Shown: positions 12,161 to 23,132 of the stretch, one piece after another
How the letters are laid out: each line of letters starts with the position of its first letter
Numbering within the stretch: position 1 is the stretch's first letter
DNA from: Ailanthus altissimus
Lineage: Eukaryota > Streptophyta > Magnoliopsida > Sapindales > Simaroubaceae
DNA length: 64,000 nt
Direction of reading: 5' to 3'
NCBI GenBank assembly: GCA_946807835.1
Contig: CAMPEX010000001.1
Location: forward strand, 4,541,001 to 4,605,000
Made by a program: the position numbers and the translations under genes
The notes under the pieces: model-generated
Database searches by the model: none
What the model was told of the DNA's origin: nothing
The model's input: only the letters and a program-made list of their open reading frames with translations

Positions 12161-13620
12161 TTTATAATCATTGTTTACTGACACAAGTCGATTGGTAAAC
12201 CTTTCTGATAAGTTTATGTCTATATCTAGATTATTTAGACAATTAGCCTTACTAGACTATGAGCTTAGTAGAAGCTTATATAGGCATGTAGGTGTTCAAT
12301 TAAGACTGGATATTGAACAGACTTACAAGAACTTCTAATAGACATCCCATAAAATTTTCAATGGAAGGTCTTCTCAAGTTAAGTAGGTTTTGTAGTCATT
12401 TGACCTGAGAACCATGGTGGGCTTACCATATTTTTATTTAACACATGTCAAAAACCTTTTACAATATGACTTCTTAGTGTCGTTAAGTATGGTTTGATAC
12501 TTATAAAGTCTGATTTGCGTAGATGTAAAATATATCAACTTATATGGGTAAGTTGTATATCTTGATGCTCCAAGATTATATTTCAGATTATCTTGTGGCA
12601 ACAAGTATAAACCCTAAAAAAGAGTTTTCGTAAGGTAAAAATAATATAGCAAAAGTGTTTGTAGAGATTGTTATCGAAATACAAATCTGAGAAATAAGTT
12701 CATGGTCGATCAAATAGATATTTAACGGTGAAGATCTATGTCTCTACTCTTCTGGGATATAGGTGATAGAGGGACTATACGAATATATTTTAGCATCAGC
12801 TTGTATAGTTATATGCCATTTTGTAATATCCATAATATCTATGGGGCAGTACTCACAAACTTATGTAAAGGTTCCATAAGATAAATGAGTGTAAACCTAG
12901 TGAGTCATACAAATAAAGTATACTCATTGAGCACTAAGATAGCAAACTGGGTTGAAGAGTTCGATATGAAAAAATTTTGAATAAGCAAGATTTGTTTTGG
13001 GACTTCTCGAAAAGCACTCGTGTCGAATTCTAAATGTTGAAATTTGACATGTGTTAAAATTTAAGTCACCATTTGATTATTATATTGCTTAATTATTAAG
13101 CTCATATTTAAAAAGTTAACAAGTATTGTTAACTTTGACAAATAGAGGGCAAGTGTCTAGTAATTAGCGTTAATGGTGGACAAATATACATTAGTAAAAA
13201 CAAAAGTCAAACATACAAAAGGCGGTATGTTTAGGCTTGGTAATTCTCGACCATTTTAGTTTACAAGAGATGAAAATGAACATTTTGGATTAGAGAGAAT
13301 TCTGCCATTTGAGAAAAGCTTAAGGAGAAAAATGTTCTTAATGCTTTAAGAAAGAAATGGCAGAGAGAGTGAGAGCTTAATTGTTAAGTGAAATTAATCC
13401 TGCTGAATTTCAAAGGCTACCATTCTAGCGTTTTGACCTACCGAAGTCAATTCCTAGAATTGTTAGCAGGAGCACTTCCGAGTGAGACCTTGCTTGATTA
13501 AATAATCCAACTACACCGATGGTCTTCAAAAGTATAATTTTTATTATTGTAACAAAATTTAATTTAAGAATGTGGCTATTAAAATCCTTGAAAATTTTCA
13601 TTTATGCTACTTGTTGTGTA
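12161..13620 (+). repeat. 5' LTR of copia A1, second part
   Basis: Resumes the family-A LTR after gypsy B1. It aligns by eye with 63241-64000 and with 22700-23125 through shared blocks such as CTATATCTAGATT, TCCACCATACTT-like and GATGCTCCAAGATT. Around 13410-13470 it also matches 32030-32090 (ATTCTAGCG, then CCTAGAATTGT-like), near the LTR 3' end. The exact end and primer site could not be fixed, so 13620 is approximate. Confidence 0.75.
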
Positions 13621-14984
13621 TAACACGCATTTACATTTTATGAACTACACACATTGTCACACATGGTAATATTAATTAACTATGAAATACTATAAGAGCA
13701 TATTGTATGTTGAGTGTACAACATAAGAATTGTATTTTGTTGGACATGAAGTGATTGTGATGTGTGACATCAAGACCCTAAATAATTGAAGTCATGGCTT
13801 CAAGAGTTGATGCTGCAACGTCAGGTCATTGTTCGAATAAACGTGGGGGTGTCGAATGTGTAGGGTTAGGGCATTCATAAAATTCAAATGAATGTGGCGA
13901 TGTTGCAAATGTGGCGTTGGGGTGTTCATGGCACTAGAATAAATGCAAAGCCAGTTTGTGTCTGACGTTAGGGACATTGGAGACATTAACGTTACCGCTG
14001 AGGTATTATATGTCTTGTACTAAGCTATTCAAGACGCTAAAATTTCCACTTTAGCGGTGGTATTTTGGACACTAGGGCTTTCTTGCGAATGCTAAGGTAG
14101 TGCTTTTCTGACTTTGGGGCATTGGAATTACCATTAGGGCAGTGGAATTTCTATTGCTGCAGTGTTCATGGCTTTCATTCTATTTTAATTTTAAATGCAT
14201 GTGATGTTTAGTTTTTGCAATTTATATATTGGTATATAAATTGTGAACATTGTTTTACATTGTTATCCACCATGGGAGCTCGACTGGTGGGATTAGTTGT
14301 GTTTACCAAAACAAAATATGTTTTAAGAATTTTATCTTTATAAGATGTGGATAGTTTGAAAAATATCTCATAATTAGATTGCTATCTATTTCATTCTTAG
14401 AGAATGTTATACAAGGTCGATCTTGTCAATATGGTGTTAAACGGATCACCTTGGTCTTTCTTAATATTGATAAAGCATGAGGGATTGGTCAGAGTAATTT
14501 GGACTATGCCTATTAAATATGAAATGAGGTCAATATAGGGAAAGGTATTGCCCAATATTGATAAAGCGTGAAGGTAGTATCAGTACCCAATATTACTAAA
14601 GCATGAGGATAAAGTGTATTTAGGACTTGTGTTAAGAGTTGCATAATATGCAATTGACAATAGTTATCTACCTTTTGGGTTTACAAATACCAATATTGCT
14701 AAATGTGAGATTGGAGTAAATGTTGATTGGGGTCTAATTTCCACTGTAAAGTTTAATAAGTTAAACTTTCACTCTCTCGTTTGAGAGATTAAATGGAAAA
14801 TGTAAAACAGTAGAAAGGTGTCTTTAGATTGAAAATATATAAGTAGTTATATCAAAAATCTAAAGAATTTTAACAATTTGAAATTTCCACTAACATCTCT
14901 TCTTTTATCTTTCAAAAATAAAATTGCTACAAGCAACTTGTTTGTACGCATACTTGATGCACACTAATTGAAAGTACTGATATA
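13621..14984 (+). other. Copia A1 leader between LTR and gag, with degenerate repeats
   Basis: No gene is seen. Two repeat-like areas stand out. Around 13825-13970 are about three imperfect units of roughly 50 bases (cores GGGCATTCAT, GGGTGTTCATGGC). At 14470-14700 the phrase AATATTGATAAAGC or a close variant recurs four times. Both are typical of untranslated leaders of large copia elements. A 64-codon minus-strand frame here has no family match. Confidence 0.4.
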
Positions 14985-15271
14985 AGAATAATTCTGAATT
15001 CGAAAAAGTTTGGATATATTATTGATCAGAAAATGCCTATAGGTGTTTTTGATAAAACTTCTTTGGAAAAGCTTGAGACTTATCAGAAATGGAGAGATGA
15101 TGGTATGAATGTCAAATTATCATAGCCTCGATGTCTACTAATCTTCAGATGTAGCATGTGCACATAAATATTATAAGTAGTATTATGCTTTATCTAAAGG
15201 AGCTATTTGGTGACAGACTATAGGTTGAGATTTACATGGTCACCAAAACATTGTTTCAGTCTAGACCATCA

Positions 15272-15425
15272 ATGACCATAATTAGACGAGGATATATAGC
15301 TCAGAGACATAGAACAAAAATTTGTTTATTTGCATCAAGTTTTCACGGGGCTCATTCAAGACTTACTCGAACAATTACTCAACAGAAAATACGAGCTTTG
15401 GTTTCGGCTCATCGCGATAGAGGTA
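15272..15425 (+). pseudogene. rpl20: Plastid rpl20 5' fragment inserted in copia gag (NUPT)
   Basis: This encodes the first roughly 50 of about 120 residues of chloroplast ribosomal protein L20, starting at its own ATG (15272-15274). Recognisable blocks are [34 protein letters not shown] and VSAHRDR. It is a nuclear copy of plastid DNA sitting exactly inside the gag reading frame of copia A1. At several positions where plastid L20 has arginine, this copy has Gln, His or Cys, fitting CG-to-CA or TG changes expected after cytosine methylation in the nucleus. It lacks the rest of L20 and any transit peptide, so it cannot replace the plastid gene. Confidence 0.92.
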
Positions 15426-15512
15426 GTCCAATTAGTCCTCATGTACTTAAGATGATTTCTTGCATTGAAAAATTAGGGATGATGGACATATCTCTGAAGG
15501 ACAAAGTGTTTT

Positions 15513-16280
15513 AAAAGTGACAGTTTACTCATCCTAATTTTGAAATACATAAATACACCTCCATTTGTTAACTTTTTCTCTTAGTTTAAATAGTAGTAAG
15601 GGCAATATAATCTTTTACTCATAAAAGACAAGTGGCATAATCTAATGGGGGCATTGACCGATCATTGACCGACAGTGACTGGTATTGACTGCTCGTCGAA
15701 TGACATTGACCGATTGTTGACTAGTATTGATTGGCATTGACCAACCATTGATTGGCACTAGACCGATTCACTGTGAACACTATCGAACTCTAAGTTTTGG
15801 AAGCTACACCATTATGAGATTATTTTTATCAATGAAGTATTAGAGGAGTACAAAAATTAGTAAAAAAAATAATAGGGCCATTACTTTTTTTGGGTACTAA
15901 TTTCAAGATCTTATAATGCTTCATTATTGAAAATAACCTTACCATTGCGTAAGTAATGAAATTTGGAGTCTGACAGTATTCACAGTGAATTAGTCCGGTG
16001 CCAGTTAATGGTTAGTCAATATCAGTCAACAACCGATCAATACTAGTCAACGGCCAGTCAATGCTATTCATGCTGGTAAACACTAGTCAACGCCTAGTCT
16101 AACCAATCAATAATTAGTCGACATTAGTCAACAACTAGTCGACGCTAGTCAATCCTGATCAAATGTTGGTTAATGGTATTATAGTAATTGCAGTAATTAC
16201 CATCTAACTTAATAGAAAATTTAACATAAGGAGGTGTATTTGTGTATTTTTGAAACTAAAGTGAGTAAAGTGTCACTTTC
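15513..16280. mobile_element. 768-bp foldback (inverted-repeat) element
   Basis: The left end (15513-15562, AAAGTGACAG... to CACCTCC) is the inverted complement of the right end (16230-16280, GGAGGTG... to GTCACTTT). The match continues inward through arms of about 370 bases, including TTCACTGTGAA-containing segments near 15765 and 15985, to a tiny loop near 15886. Each arm carries a run of short degenerate repeats built on TTGACCGA (left, 15655-15765) or its complement (right, 16000-16160). It has no coding capacity and interrupts copia A1 gag. No clear target duplication was found. The structure fits a foldback/MITE-like element, possibly Mutator-related, but the superfamily is uncertain. 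Confidence 0.8.
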
Positions 16281-16480
16281 AAGAAACTTTAGGGTCTAGT
16301 TGTTCTTTACCCATCTCTGAATAATAATTTTGGGAATAGTTTGATTCTTCAGTCTCTACTAGGATCATTTTCATAATTCATTATGAATTTTAACATGCAA
16401 TGATTAATTTCCACCTATCTTGAGCTGTACAATATGTTGAAGACAGCTCATAAGGACATGAACAAAAATATGTTCGTCCT

Positions 16481-18060
16481 TCTACATTCAGGATGCTTCA
16501 TCTTTTGCCACAAAAACTTCTAGGAAGTCTAAGAGTAAGAAGATGGTAAAGCAAATACCACTTATAGGTTCTTAGAGATGCGATATATCCAAGCTATAAG
16601 AAAAATACAAAGGTAAAGGAAAATGAAAGAGTTTCCATTGCGGTGGAAATGAACATTGGAAATGTAATTGTCCAAAGTTCCTTGTTGCAGTTAAGAGGAA
16701 CCCCTTACATATATTTTTAACTATTATTGACATTTCATTAGTATTTGATGCTAGTACTGGTTGGATATTATATATTGCTTTTCTTTGATACATCTACAAT
16801 ATGTTACTAGGTCTGAAGGAAGTTAGACTGATGTAGCATGGAGAAATATAGCTTCGTGTTAGAAATGGAGATTTTTTAGAGGTTGAAGTTATTGAAACTT
16901 TTGAGTTGTTTCTCCCTACTGGTAGATCTATAATGTCGTATAACTATTATTTTATACCAAATATTATTAGGCAAATCATATCCTTTCTCGTGTTAGATAA
17001 AAAGGGTTATCATATATATATTAGGAACAATTTCATGTATTTATAGAGTAAAGATGATGTGTTTGCTAGCTAATTGTTAGTTGATGAATGGTCATTACAT
17101 TTTAGACACAAAATAAAATGTCTTAAATGCACAAGTGAATAAGAAAAGGAAAAATTCAGAGACTTTGAATAATATCGAAAATATGGCATATGCGAGTAGG
17201 TTATATAGGCATAAGACGCCTAGCCCATCTAGTTAATGATGATCATATATCTATTCTTATCATCGAGTCTTATTCAATTTGTGAATATTGTATTCAATGG
17301 AAGATAACAAAATCTTCTTTTGTTGGTGTTAGACACCGAGCCACTAATTTATTGAAAATAATACAAAGTGATGTATATGGTTTAATAAATCACATTGCCA
17401 TCGGTATGATTTATCATGATTCGAATATATGTTTATGATAAAACACAAGTTAAAAACTTTTGAAATATTTAAAGAATTTTTACTATAGGTAAAGAAACAA
17501 ACTGGTAAGTTCGTTAAATACCTTCAATCAGATCGAAGCAGTGAAAACAAAAGTAGTCAATTCAATAATTATTTAAACGAGAATGAGATTCTCACTCAGT
17601 ATAGTCTTTCAAGTACTCCTTAACACAATAGTGTTTTAAATAAGAGGAATGAACTCTATTAAATATGGTCTAATCCATGATAAGCTTTACCGATCTTCCT
17701 GAATATTTTCGGGGTTATGCTCTAGAGACTGCTAATAATTTATTAAACAGAGTTCCATCAAATACTATTCTTACCACTTCGTATAAGATATAGACTGGCT
17801 GGAAACTAAGTTTTAAGTATGTTAAGATTTGAGGCTATCCTGCTTATTTAAATGTTAGACAATAGGATAAACTTATAAGCAATGGGTATAAGTATCGATT
17901 TATTAAATATCCTAAACACTCTATAGGATATTAGTTCTATGATCCTAAAGAACAAAATGTATCCATTGCTCGTAACGCCACCTTCTTAGAAAGCCAATTT
18001 CTGATAGATGGTAGGGATTGTAAAAAGATTAGATATGGATAAAGTCAATCAAGATATTGA
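16481..18060 (+). pseudogene. Zinc knuckle, protease region and integrase of copia A1
   Basis: At 16630-16671 is a gag zinc knuckle reading SFHCGGNEHWKCNC; the first ligand is serine instead of cysteine, so it is a three-ligand relic. A weak protease region follows near 16745. The integrase zinc domain shows at 17190-17438 (ICEYCIQWKITKS, RATNLLKIIQSDVYG). The core's second Asp region is SDRSSEN near 17530, then QYSLSSTP. The late integrase blocks appear near 17690-17960 (ANNLLNRVPS, then IGY and FYDPKEQNV). Numerous stops break it. The order matches copia gag-PR-INT, with RT following. Confidence 0.8.
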
Positions 18061-19002
18061 TGAACTAATGATGGAGCCTCAGTTTCAACTGAGTGAGATA
18101 CTTTTGACACATACCTTCCCTATAGGTCGAAAAATACCTCAAGGCCATTTATTAGGTATCGTATGATTCTTAAAGGGGTCTTTCATGTTTTCTTGTGTTG
18201 AAGAAAATAATCTTTTGACTTATAAAGAGGAGATGTTGGACATCAGTTTAGAAAATTAGGAAAAAATCATGAAATTCAAGATTGACTCTATGCTTGACAA
18301 TCAATTATGGGACTTGGTTGAGTTTCCTAAAGACATTTTTTCTAGTGTTTGTAAATGGGCTTACAAGTGGAAACGCGGGCCTAATTAGAAGGTGGAGACT
18401 TTTAAAACCTGACTAGTGGCATAATGTTGTACTCAGAAATCTAAGATAGATTATAAGGAGTCTTTTCACCAATAATTATGCTAAAGTAAATTTAATTTTT
18501 TTTTTACTATTGCTGCATATTATGATTATGAAATCTAGCAGATAAATGTAAAAATGGCTTTTCTAAATGGATATCTCAAGGAAGAGATATACACATAGCA
18601 GCCTGAAAAGTTTTATGTCCAATTTGACTTCTAATCCAGTGTACAGACTGAAGAAATCTATTTATGGACTAGGAGGCCTCCCCTAAGCTCGAATCTTTGT
18701 TTTATAAAAAATAAAGAGAAAGCGTGTGTATATAAAAAAAGTCAATGGGAGCATGATTGTCTTTTTAGTACTATATGTAGATGACATGCTCATTATAAAA
18801 AATAATGTTGGTATGTTATAATCAATTAAGAGTTATCGTAGTAAGAACATGAAGGATTTGGAAAAGGCTTCCTTTATACTGGGTATAAAGCTTTATAGAG
18901 ATAAAGTTAAGAGGCTGATAAAACTCTTTTAATCCTTATACATAGAGAGTGTTCTAGAAATGTACCTTTTAGACATGGCATTTAGTGTTCTAAGAGGATG
19001 TG

Positions 19003-21775
19003 TGACAGGACCCGACCCGAGACCCTCTACTATAAATCCCAGCGGCCCTGCCGGGCACCCCGACGGAAATTCCTCCGAACCTAATTGAATAAGTTAAGAA
19101 ATTCCGCGAGGCGAACCCTTTTTTCTATTATTGTTACTACTAAGAAGAACTAGTAATATACATGAAAATGACTTTTTAGTTTTAAAAACAAACGGACAGA
19201 GTTTCCCCTATTTTTCAGAAAATCCACATAAACCTACAAAGAAATTTCACTTCTAATTCCAATACATCTCAATTCTACCAATTCGGACCTCCGGTCCTTT
19301 TCAAATCAAATCCAATACAACTCAATTATTTCGTGTAAATCATAAAACAAGCATAATCATAAAAAGTAAAAACGATCATCATAAACTGGAAATCTCTTCT
19401 TCTTGATTCAACACATACTTACAAATATACATGCCTACAACTATTATGCATAAAGTAAAGAGTGCTATTAGCACATTTACATGTACAAAAATTATCTTTG
19501 GATTCGGCCCACTACTCGGTGATAGGAGAATCAACAGCTTGCGTTCCGAGACCTGCACCTGGGAAAGGGGTTTAAAACATAAAACATAAAACGAGTGAGC
19601 TAAAGAAGCTCAGTGAGTGTAAATGAGAATTCAATTACTAGAATATTATACAAAGATAGCAATTTCTAAAGTACATGCAGAATTTATGCTTCTAAAATAG
19701 ATGTAAAATTGTAAAACGGTTTCTAATATCATATGCTAATGAAATCTTGCCGAGCGGATTTTATCTACATCTTTGGAAAACTATATTCAGAATCTGTATA
19801 ACATAATAACTACTGTGTGCATATAAAATGCATAAATGCTATCGGTAAATCGAAAACTAGTAAAATCCTCGCTCGGCCATTTTCTTTCTAAATTGTACCA
19901 ATGGTAACCCTAAAGCTCTATACCCACGCAGCGACTCAACTAGCACCGCATACGTGAGTAGGTCACGGGGCACCTCAACTAGCAGCACCCACAGTGACAT
20001 CTCAAGACATCTCACTGGCTACGCAGCGGAATCCTACATCGCATGCATATAGCGAGACAATATCCCGTACACATAGAGCGACTCACATGACTCGACATCC
20101 CGACTTCCCGGAGTTAGTGACACACCCCCAAGACCTGCCCATGTGCACGGGATATACCGGCCGGGTCTAATACAATCATCACCACTATAATCTGAGGGTA
20201 CCAATGGCTTTAAAACAAATGCAGAAATTTTAAAACTGTTTCACAATCTATCATGTAAAAGCATGTCTATGAATATATCAAGATCATAAATCATGTTTAT
20301 GCATCGAAAGCTCATAAAACATACATAGTCATTGTGCGAAAACATAATAACCGAAAAGTAAAAGAAATGGCAGATTTCCACTCACTACCGCTCCGCGCTC
20401 AATTTCGCTCCCGATTCCTACTCCTGTTAACGCTCTCGGTTATCCTCACCTACGCGCCATAAATGACATTTAGAACCAAATCGAACACTAGAATCTCATT
20501 TAACTACTAAATGCCCTAATCGGCATACAAAGCCCGGAGGTAAACTACTTCCCGATTTTAGTTACGGGGCCATAATCGAAACTAACTCACCATCTGGCGT
20601 CCTGAAAATTATTGAACACCTTATCATTTGATTGGACATACTTGCCCTTCACCTTTCCAACATGGACAATTATGTCCCATTTTCTTCATTTTTGGGTTTT
20701 TCATCGACCATATACATTCCATTCACAAAATGCATCATTTACACACAACAATTCAATCAAAACACCACTCAATTCCTAACTTCCCTAAAGTGGCAGAATT
20801 TCATCCTAGGTTCCAACACATTCCTTTTCTCAATTTCTTGTTCCAATTACAACAAAATCATGCCAATTTCATTCTAAAACCCTAATTACAATCAATTGAA
20901 ATCTCTACAACAAAATCACCAAAAACCCTAATTCTCACCTTGCCAATTTCTTTAAATTGATGACTCCTTCAAGCTCCAAACTAGAATTTAACTCAATCTA
21001 AGCCAAGAATACACATAAGAACATCAATTAACACATTCTTGAATTCTCACTTATCAAACTTATAAAAGATGTTTTTCTTACCTCTTTTTCTTGAATTTCC
21101 ACTAATAGAGACTTCAATTGAGCTTAGGGATTGGTTTGTAACCTTAATTTGGCTTGATTACACATGAAAAATCATGAAAAAAAAACTTGAATAGTCACTG
21201 TAGCAGCACCCCCTTTGAAGCTCGAATTTCTCTCTTTTTTTTGGCTAAGTGTTGGTTTGATCTCTCTTCAAATTTCTACACACTTCTAACATATATATAG
21301 TGCTCCCTCAATTTACCATTTTGCCCTTCAACTTACTTAAAACTTCTAATTTGCCATTAGTTAAAAACTAATTATGTAATTAGTTCATTTGTAACTATTT
21401 AGTTAGAATAGTTCAAAGAACTAACTAGAACTTCCAACTTGGCAATCCATGAGATTTCTTCTAATTGGTCAATTCTCTAATATATGGATTATATTTCTCA
21501 ACAAAGGCTTGTTCCATTCATAATCCTTAAATGGAAATTCATGTAGTAAATTAAAATTTTCTTTTCCAAACCAATAGAGAAAAATTCTAAAAATATTCTA
21601 GGGTCGTCCGGCGCACCGATCAAGTGTGAAATTACTAAATTAGGTCTGATATCTCTCACGTGCACTATAAAGAAAATATTTCTAATAGGGTTAAAATCGA
21701 GTAACCTTACGGTGTCTTATTTGTTCTATACCGAAATCTAGGCGCCAATACTACTAATAGGGATTGGATATTATA
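19003..21775 (-). mobile_element. Solo LTR of family B, minus strand, perfect target duplication
   Basis: Reverse complement of the family-B LTR. It starts TGACAGGACC (end of the LTR) and finishes GGATATTATA (start of the LTR, with one change from GGATATTACA). It is flanked by ATGTG at 18998-19002 and 21776-21780, an exact 5-bp target duplication. No internal domain is present, so unequal recombination between two LTRs probably removed the rest of a gypsy insertion. It lies in the copia A1 RT/RNase H region. Small frames inside it (for example 20628-20885) have no family match. Confidence 0.95.
21290..21300 (-). promoter_or_regulatory. TATA-like element of the solo LTR
   Basis: On the minus strand this reads CACTATATATATG at the position equivalent to TATATATAA of the LTR at 37687. 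It is the likely core promoter of family B. No transcript evidence is available. Confidence 0.5.
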
Positions 21776-22417
21776 ATGTGTCCTCAAAAGAAAGATGAAA
21801 AAATAATAATGTCTAATATACCTTTTGTGTCAGCTATAAGTAGCTTGATGTATGCCATGTTATGTATGAGACCTAACATAAGTATGGTTGTAAGTGTCAC
21901 AAGTTAGTATCAATCTAATCTAGGTAATGAACATTGAATGGACGTGAACCATATCCTGAAATGCCTTAAGGGTACAAAGGATAACTCTCCAACTTATAGA
22001 TAAGAGCATTAACTGATTTAGACTTCTAATCTGATTCGAGTAATAGAAATTCTACATCTAGTTATGTGTTTCTTTTCAATAATGCCACTATTGGTTACAA
22101 GAGTGCTTAATAGGGATCCATAGCTGATTCTACTATATGGCAAAATACATTACGGCTTCAAAAGCTGCAAAAAAAAGTAATGTAGATACATAAATTTGTT
22201 ATAGAAATAGGAGAAGTCCTAAGTATAGTGGATTTTATCCCACTATAGTGCTATAATAAAAAGGCAGTTACTCAAGCTAAGGAACCCAATACGCACCAAA
22301 ATTCTAAGCATATGGAACAGAAGTACCATATAATTGGAGAGATCTTGGCTAGAGGAGATGTAATTGTATCTAGAATAGATTCTAGTGATAATATAGCAGA
22401 CCACTCACTAAAGCCTT

Positions 22418-22480
22418 ATGCGCTTTTTCTTACTTTTATTGTTCTCTTTTTTAGGTCAACCGAAGTAGTAAGCACTTATT
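22418..22480 (+). repeat. Short pyrimidine-rich direct repeat, copy 1
   Basis: About 60 bases (GCTTTTTCTTACTTTTATTG, then TTTTTAGGTCAACC) occur here and again at 23133-23196. They flank the truncated 3' LTR of copia A1. Neither copy matches copia sequence, so the repeat looks like inserted filler or the trace of a duplication during break repair. Confidence 0.7.
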
Positions 22481-23132
22481 ATATGGTAATTTTCTTATTA
22501 CTTTCCTGACATTATAGATCTAAAAGAGTTTAAATCTAATATAAAGGTGTTTAAATTAGTACTGAGAGTTAGTAATTCTAAAAGTTAGAACCTTGTCTCG
22601 TAATTCTAAGAGTTAGAACTTTATCTCGACTAGGGTAATGACTCGAGAATATTTATAATAAAGACATAGTTGCAAGAAGTTGTAAATAAATGCTTACCGA
22701 CACTGGGCAGTTGAAAAATCTTCCAAATCAATGTATATCTATATCTAGATTGTCTAGATGATTATTCTTAACAGACTGTAAGCTTAATGAAAGCTCATAT
22801 AGGCAAACAGGTATTTAGTTAGGATTGGATACTAAAAAGACTCACGAGGACCTTCAATAAACCTCTCATAAAGTCGTCAATTGAATATCTTCTCAAGTTG
22901 AATAATATTTATGGTCCTTTGACCTGAGTAGCACAATGTGCTTAAGAGTGATCCACCATACTTTGATTCCACAAATGTCAAAGACCTTTTATGGTCTAAA
23001 ATTTGGGTGTCGTTGGGTATGGTCCAATGCTTATAAAGTCTAGTGTGCATAGTTATAGGATCGTTAGCTCATATAGGTGAGTTATATATCTTGATGCTCT
23101 AAGATTGTATTTTAGAAAGTCTTAAGGCCATA
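22481..23132 (+). repeat. 3' LTR of copia A1, truncated at both ends
   Basis: Aligns by eye with 2278-2450 and 12180-12600 of the 5' LTR (shared blocks ATGGTAATT, AGATCTAAA, TCTATATCTAGATT, GATGCTCTAAGATT). The first roughly 100 bases and the 3' half are missing. A segment around 22590-22620 repeats TCTCGTAATTCTAAGAGTTA-like wording twice. Confidence 0.75.

Larger units (their letters stand above)
14985..16480 (+). pseudogene. Gag of copia A1, interrupted twice
   Basis: Copia gag (UBN2-type capsid) is visible in pieces. 14985-15271 carries the block normally written as an IMASMS...LQ region (here IIIASMSTNLQ) followed by LKELFGD, then TLFQSR. 15426-15512 resumes with [18 protein letters not shown]. 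16330-16400 gives SLILQSLL, then FIMNFNMQ. Between the first two pieces lies the rpl20 segment, and between the second and third the foldback element. Protein blocks before and after rpl20 are in the same frame, giving one open frame 15236-15514. Stops occur elsewhere (for example near 15125 and 16376), so no functional capsid is possible. Confidence 0.85.
18061..22440 (+). pseudogene. Reverse transcriptase and RNase H of copia A1 (interrupted by a solo LTR)
   Basis: RT starts near 18215 (TYKEEMLDISLEN) and continues with NGYLKEEIY and LKKSIYGLG. The active site LYVDD is intact at 18771-18785. The chain is cut at 18997 by a solo LTR and resumes after 21781 with SAISSLMYAMLCMRPNIS near 21828. 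RNase H ends with an open stretch 22312-22509 containing YHIIGEILARGDV, IDSSDNIAD and LKPYA. Stops and frameshifts occur throughout. After LKPYA the sequence no longer matches copia, and a foreign pyrimidine-rich piece replaces the normal C-terminus and polypurine tract. Confidence 0.85.
2184..23132 (+). mobile_element. Copia element A1, full span with nested insertions
   Basis: This Ty1/copia element runs on the plus strand: 5' LTR (2184-2507 continued at 12161 to about 13620), leader, gag, protease, integrase, RT, RNase H and a truncated 3' LTR (22481-23132). Its LTR family recurs at 30419 and 62825, which lets the split halves be joined. The 5' end reads TGTTGGAG. Four foreign pieces sit inside: gypsy B1 (2508-12160), a plastid rpl20 fragment (15272-15425), a foldback element (15513-16280) and a solo LTR (19003-21775). 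Every coding domain carries stops or frameshifts, so it is not autonomous. The 3' LTR lacks its first roughly 100 bases and the polypurine tract, so the outer target duplication cannot be checked. Confidence 0.85.

Noticed and set aside
15272..15425. A functional nuclear rpl20 gene
   Set aside because: Only the first part of L20 is present, with no transit peptide or promoter of its own, and it is embedded in a decayed retrotransposon.
20628..20885. Overlapping frames of 81-85 codons in the solo LTR
   Set aside because: Both lie in family-B LTR sequence and shift or break in the other LTR copies.
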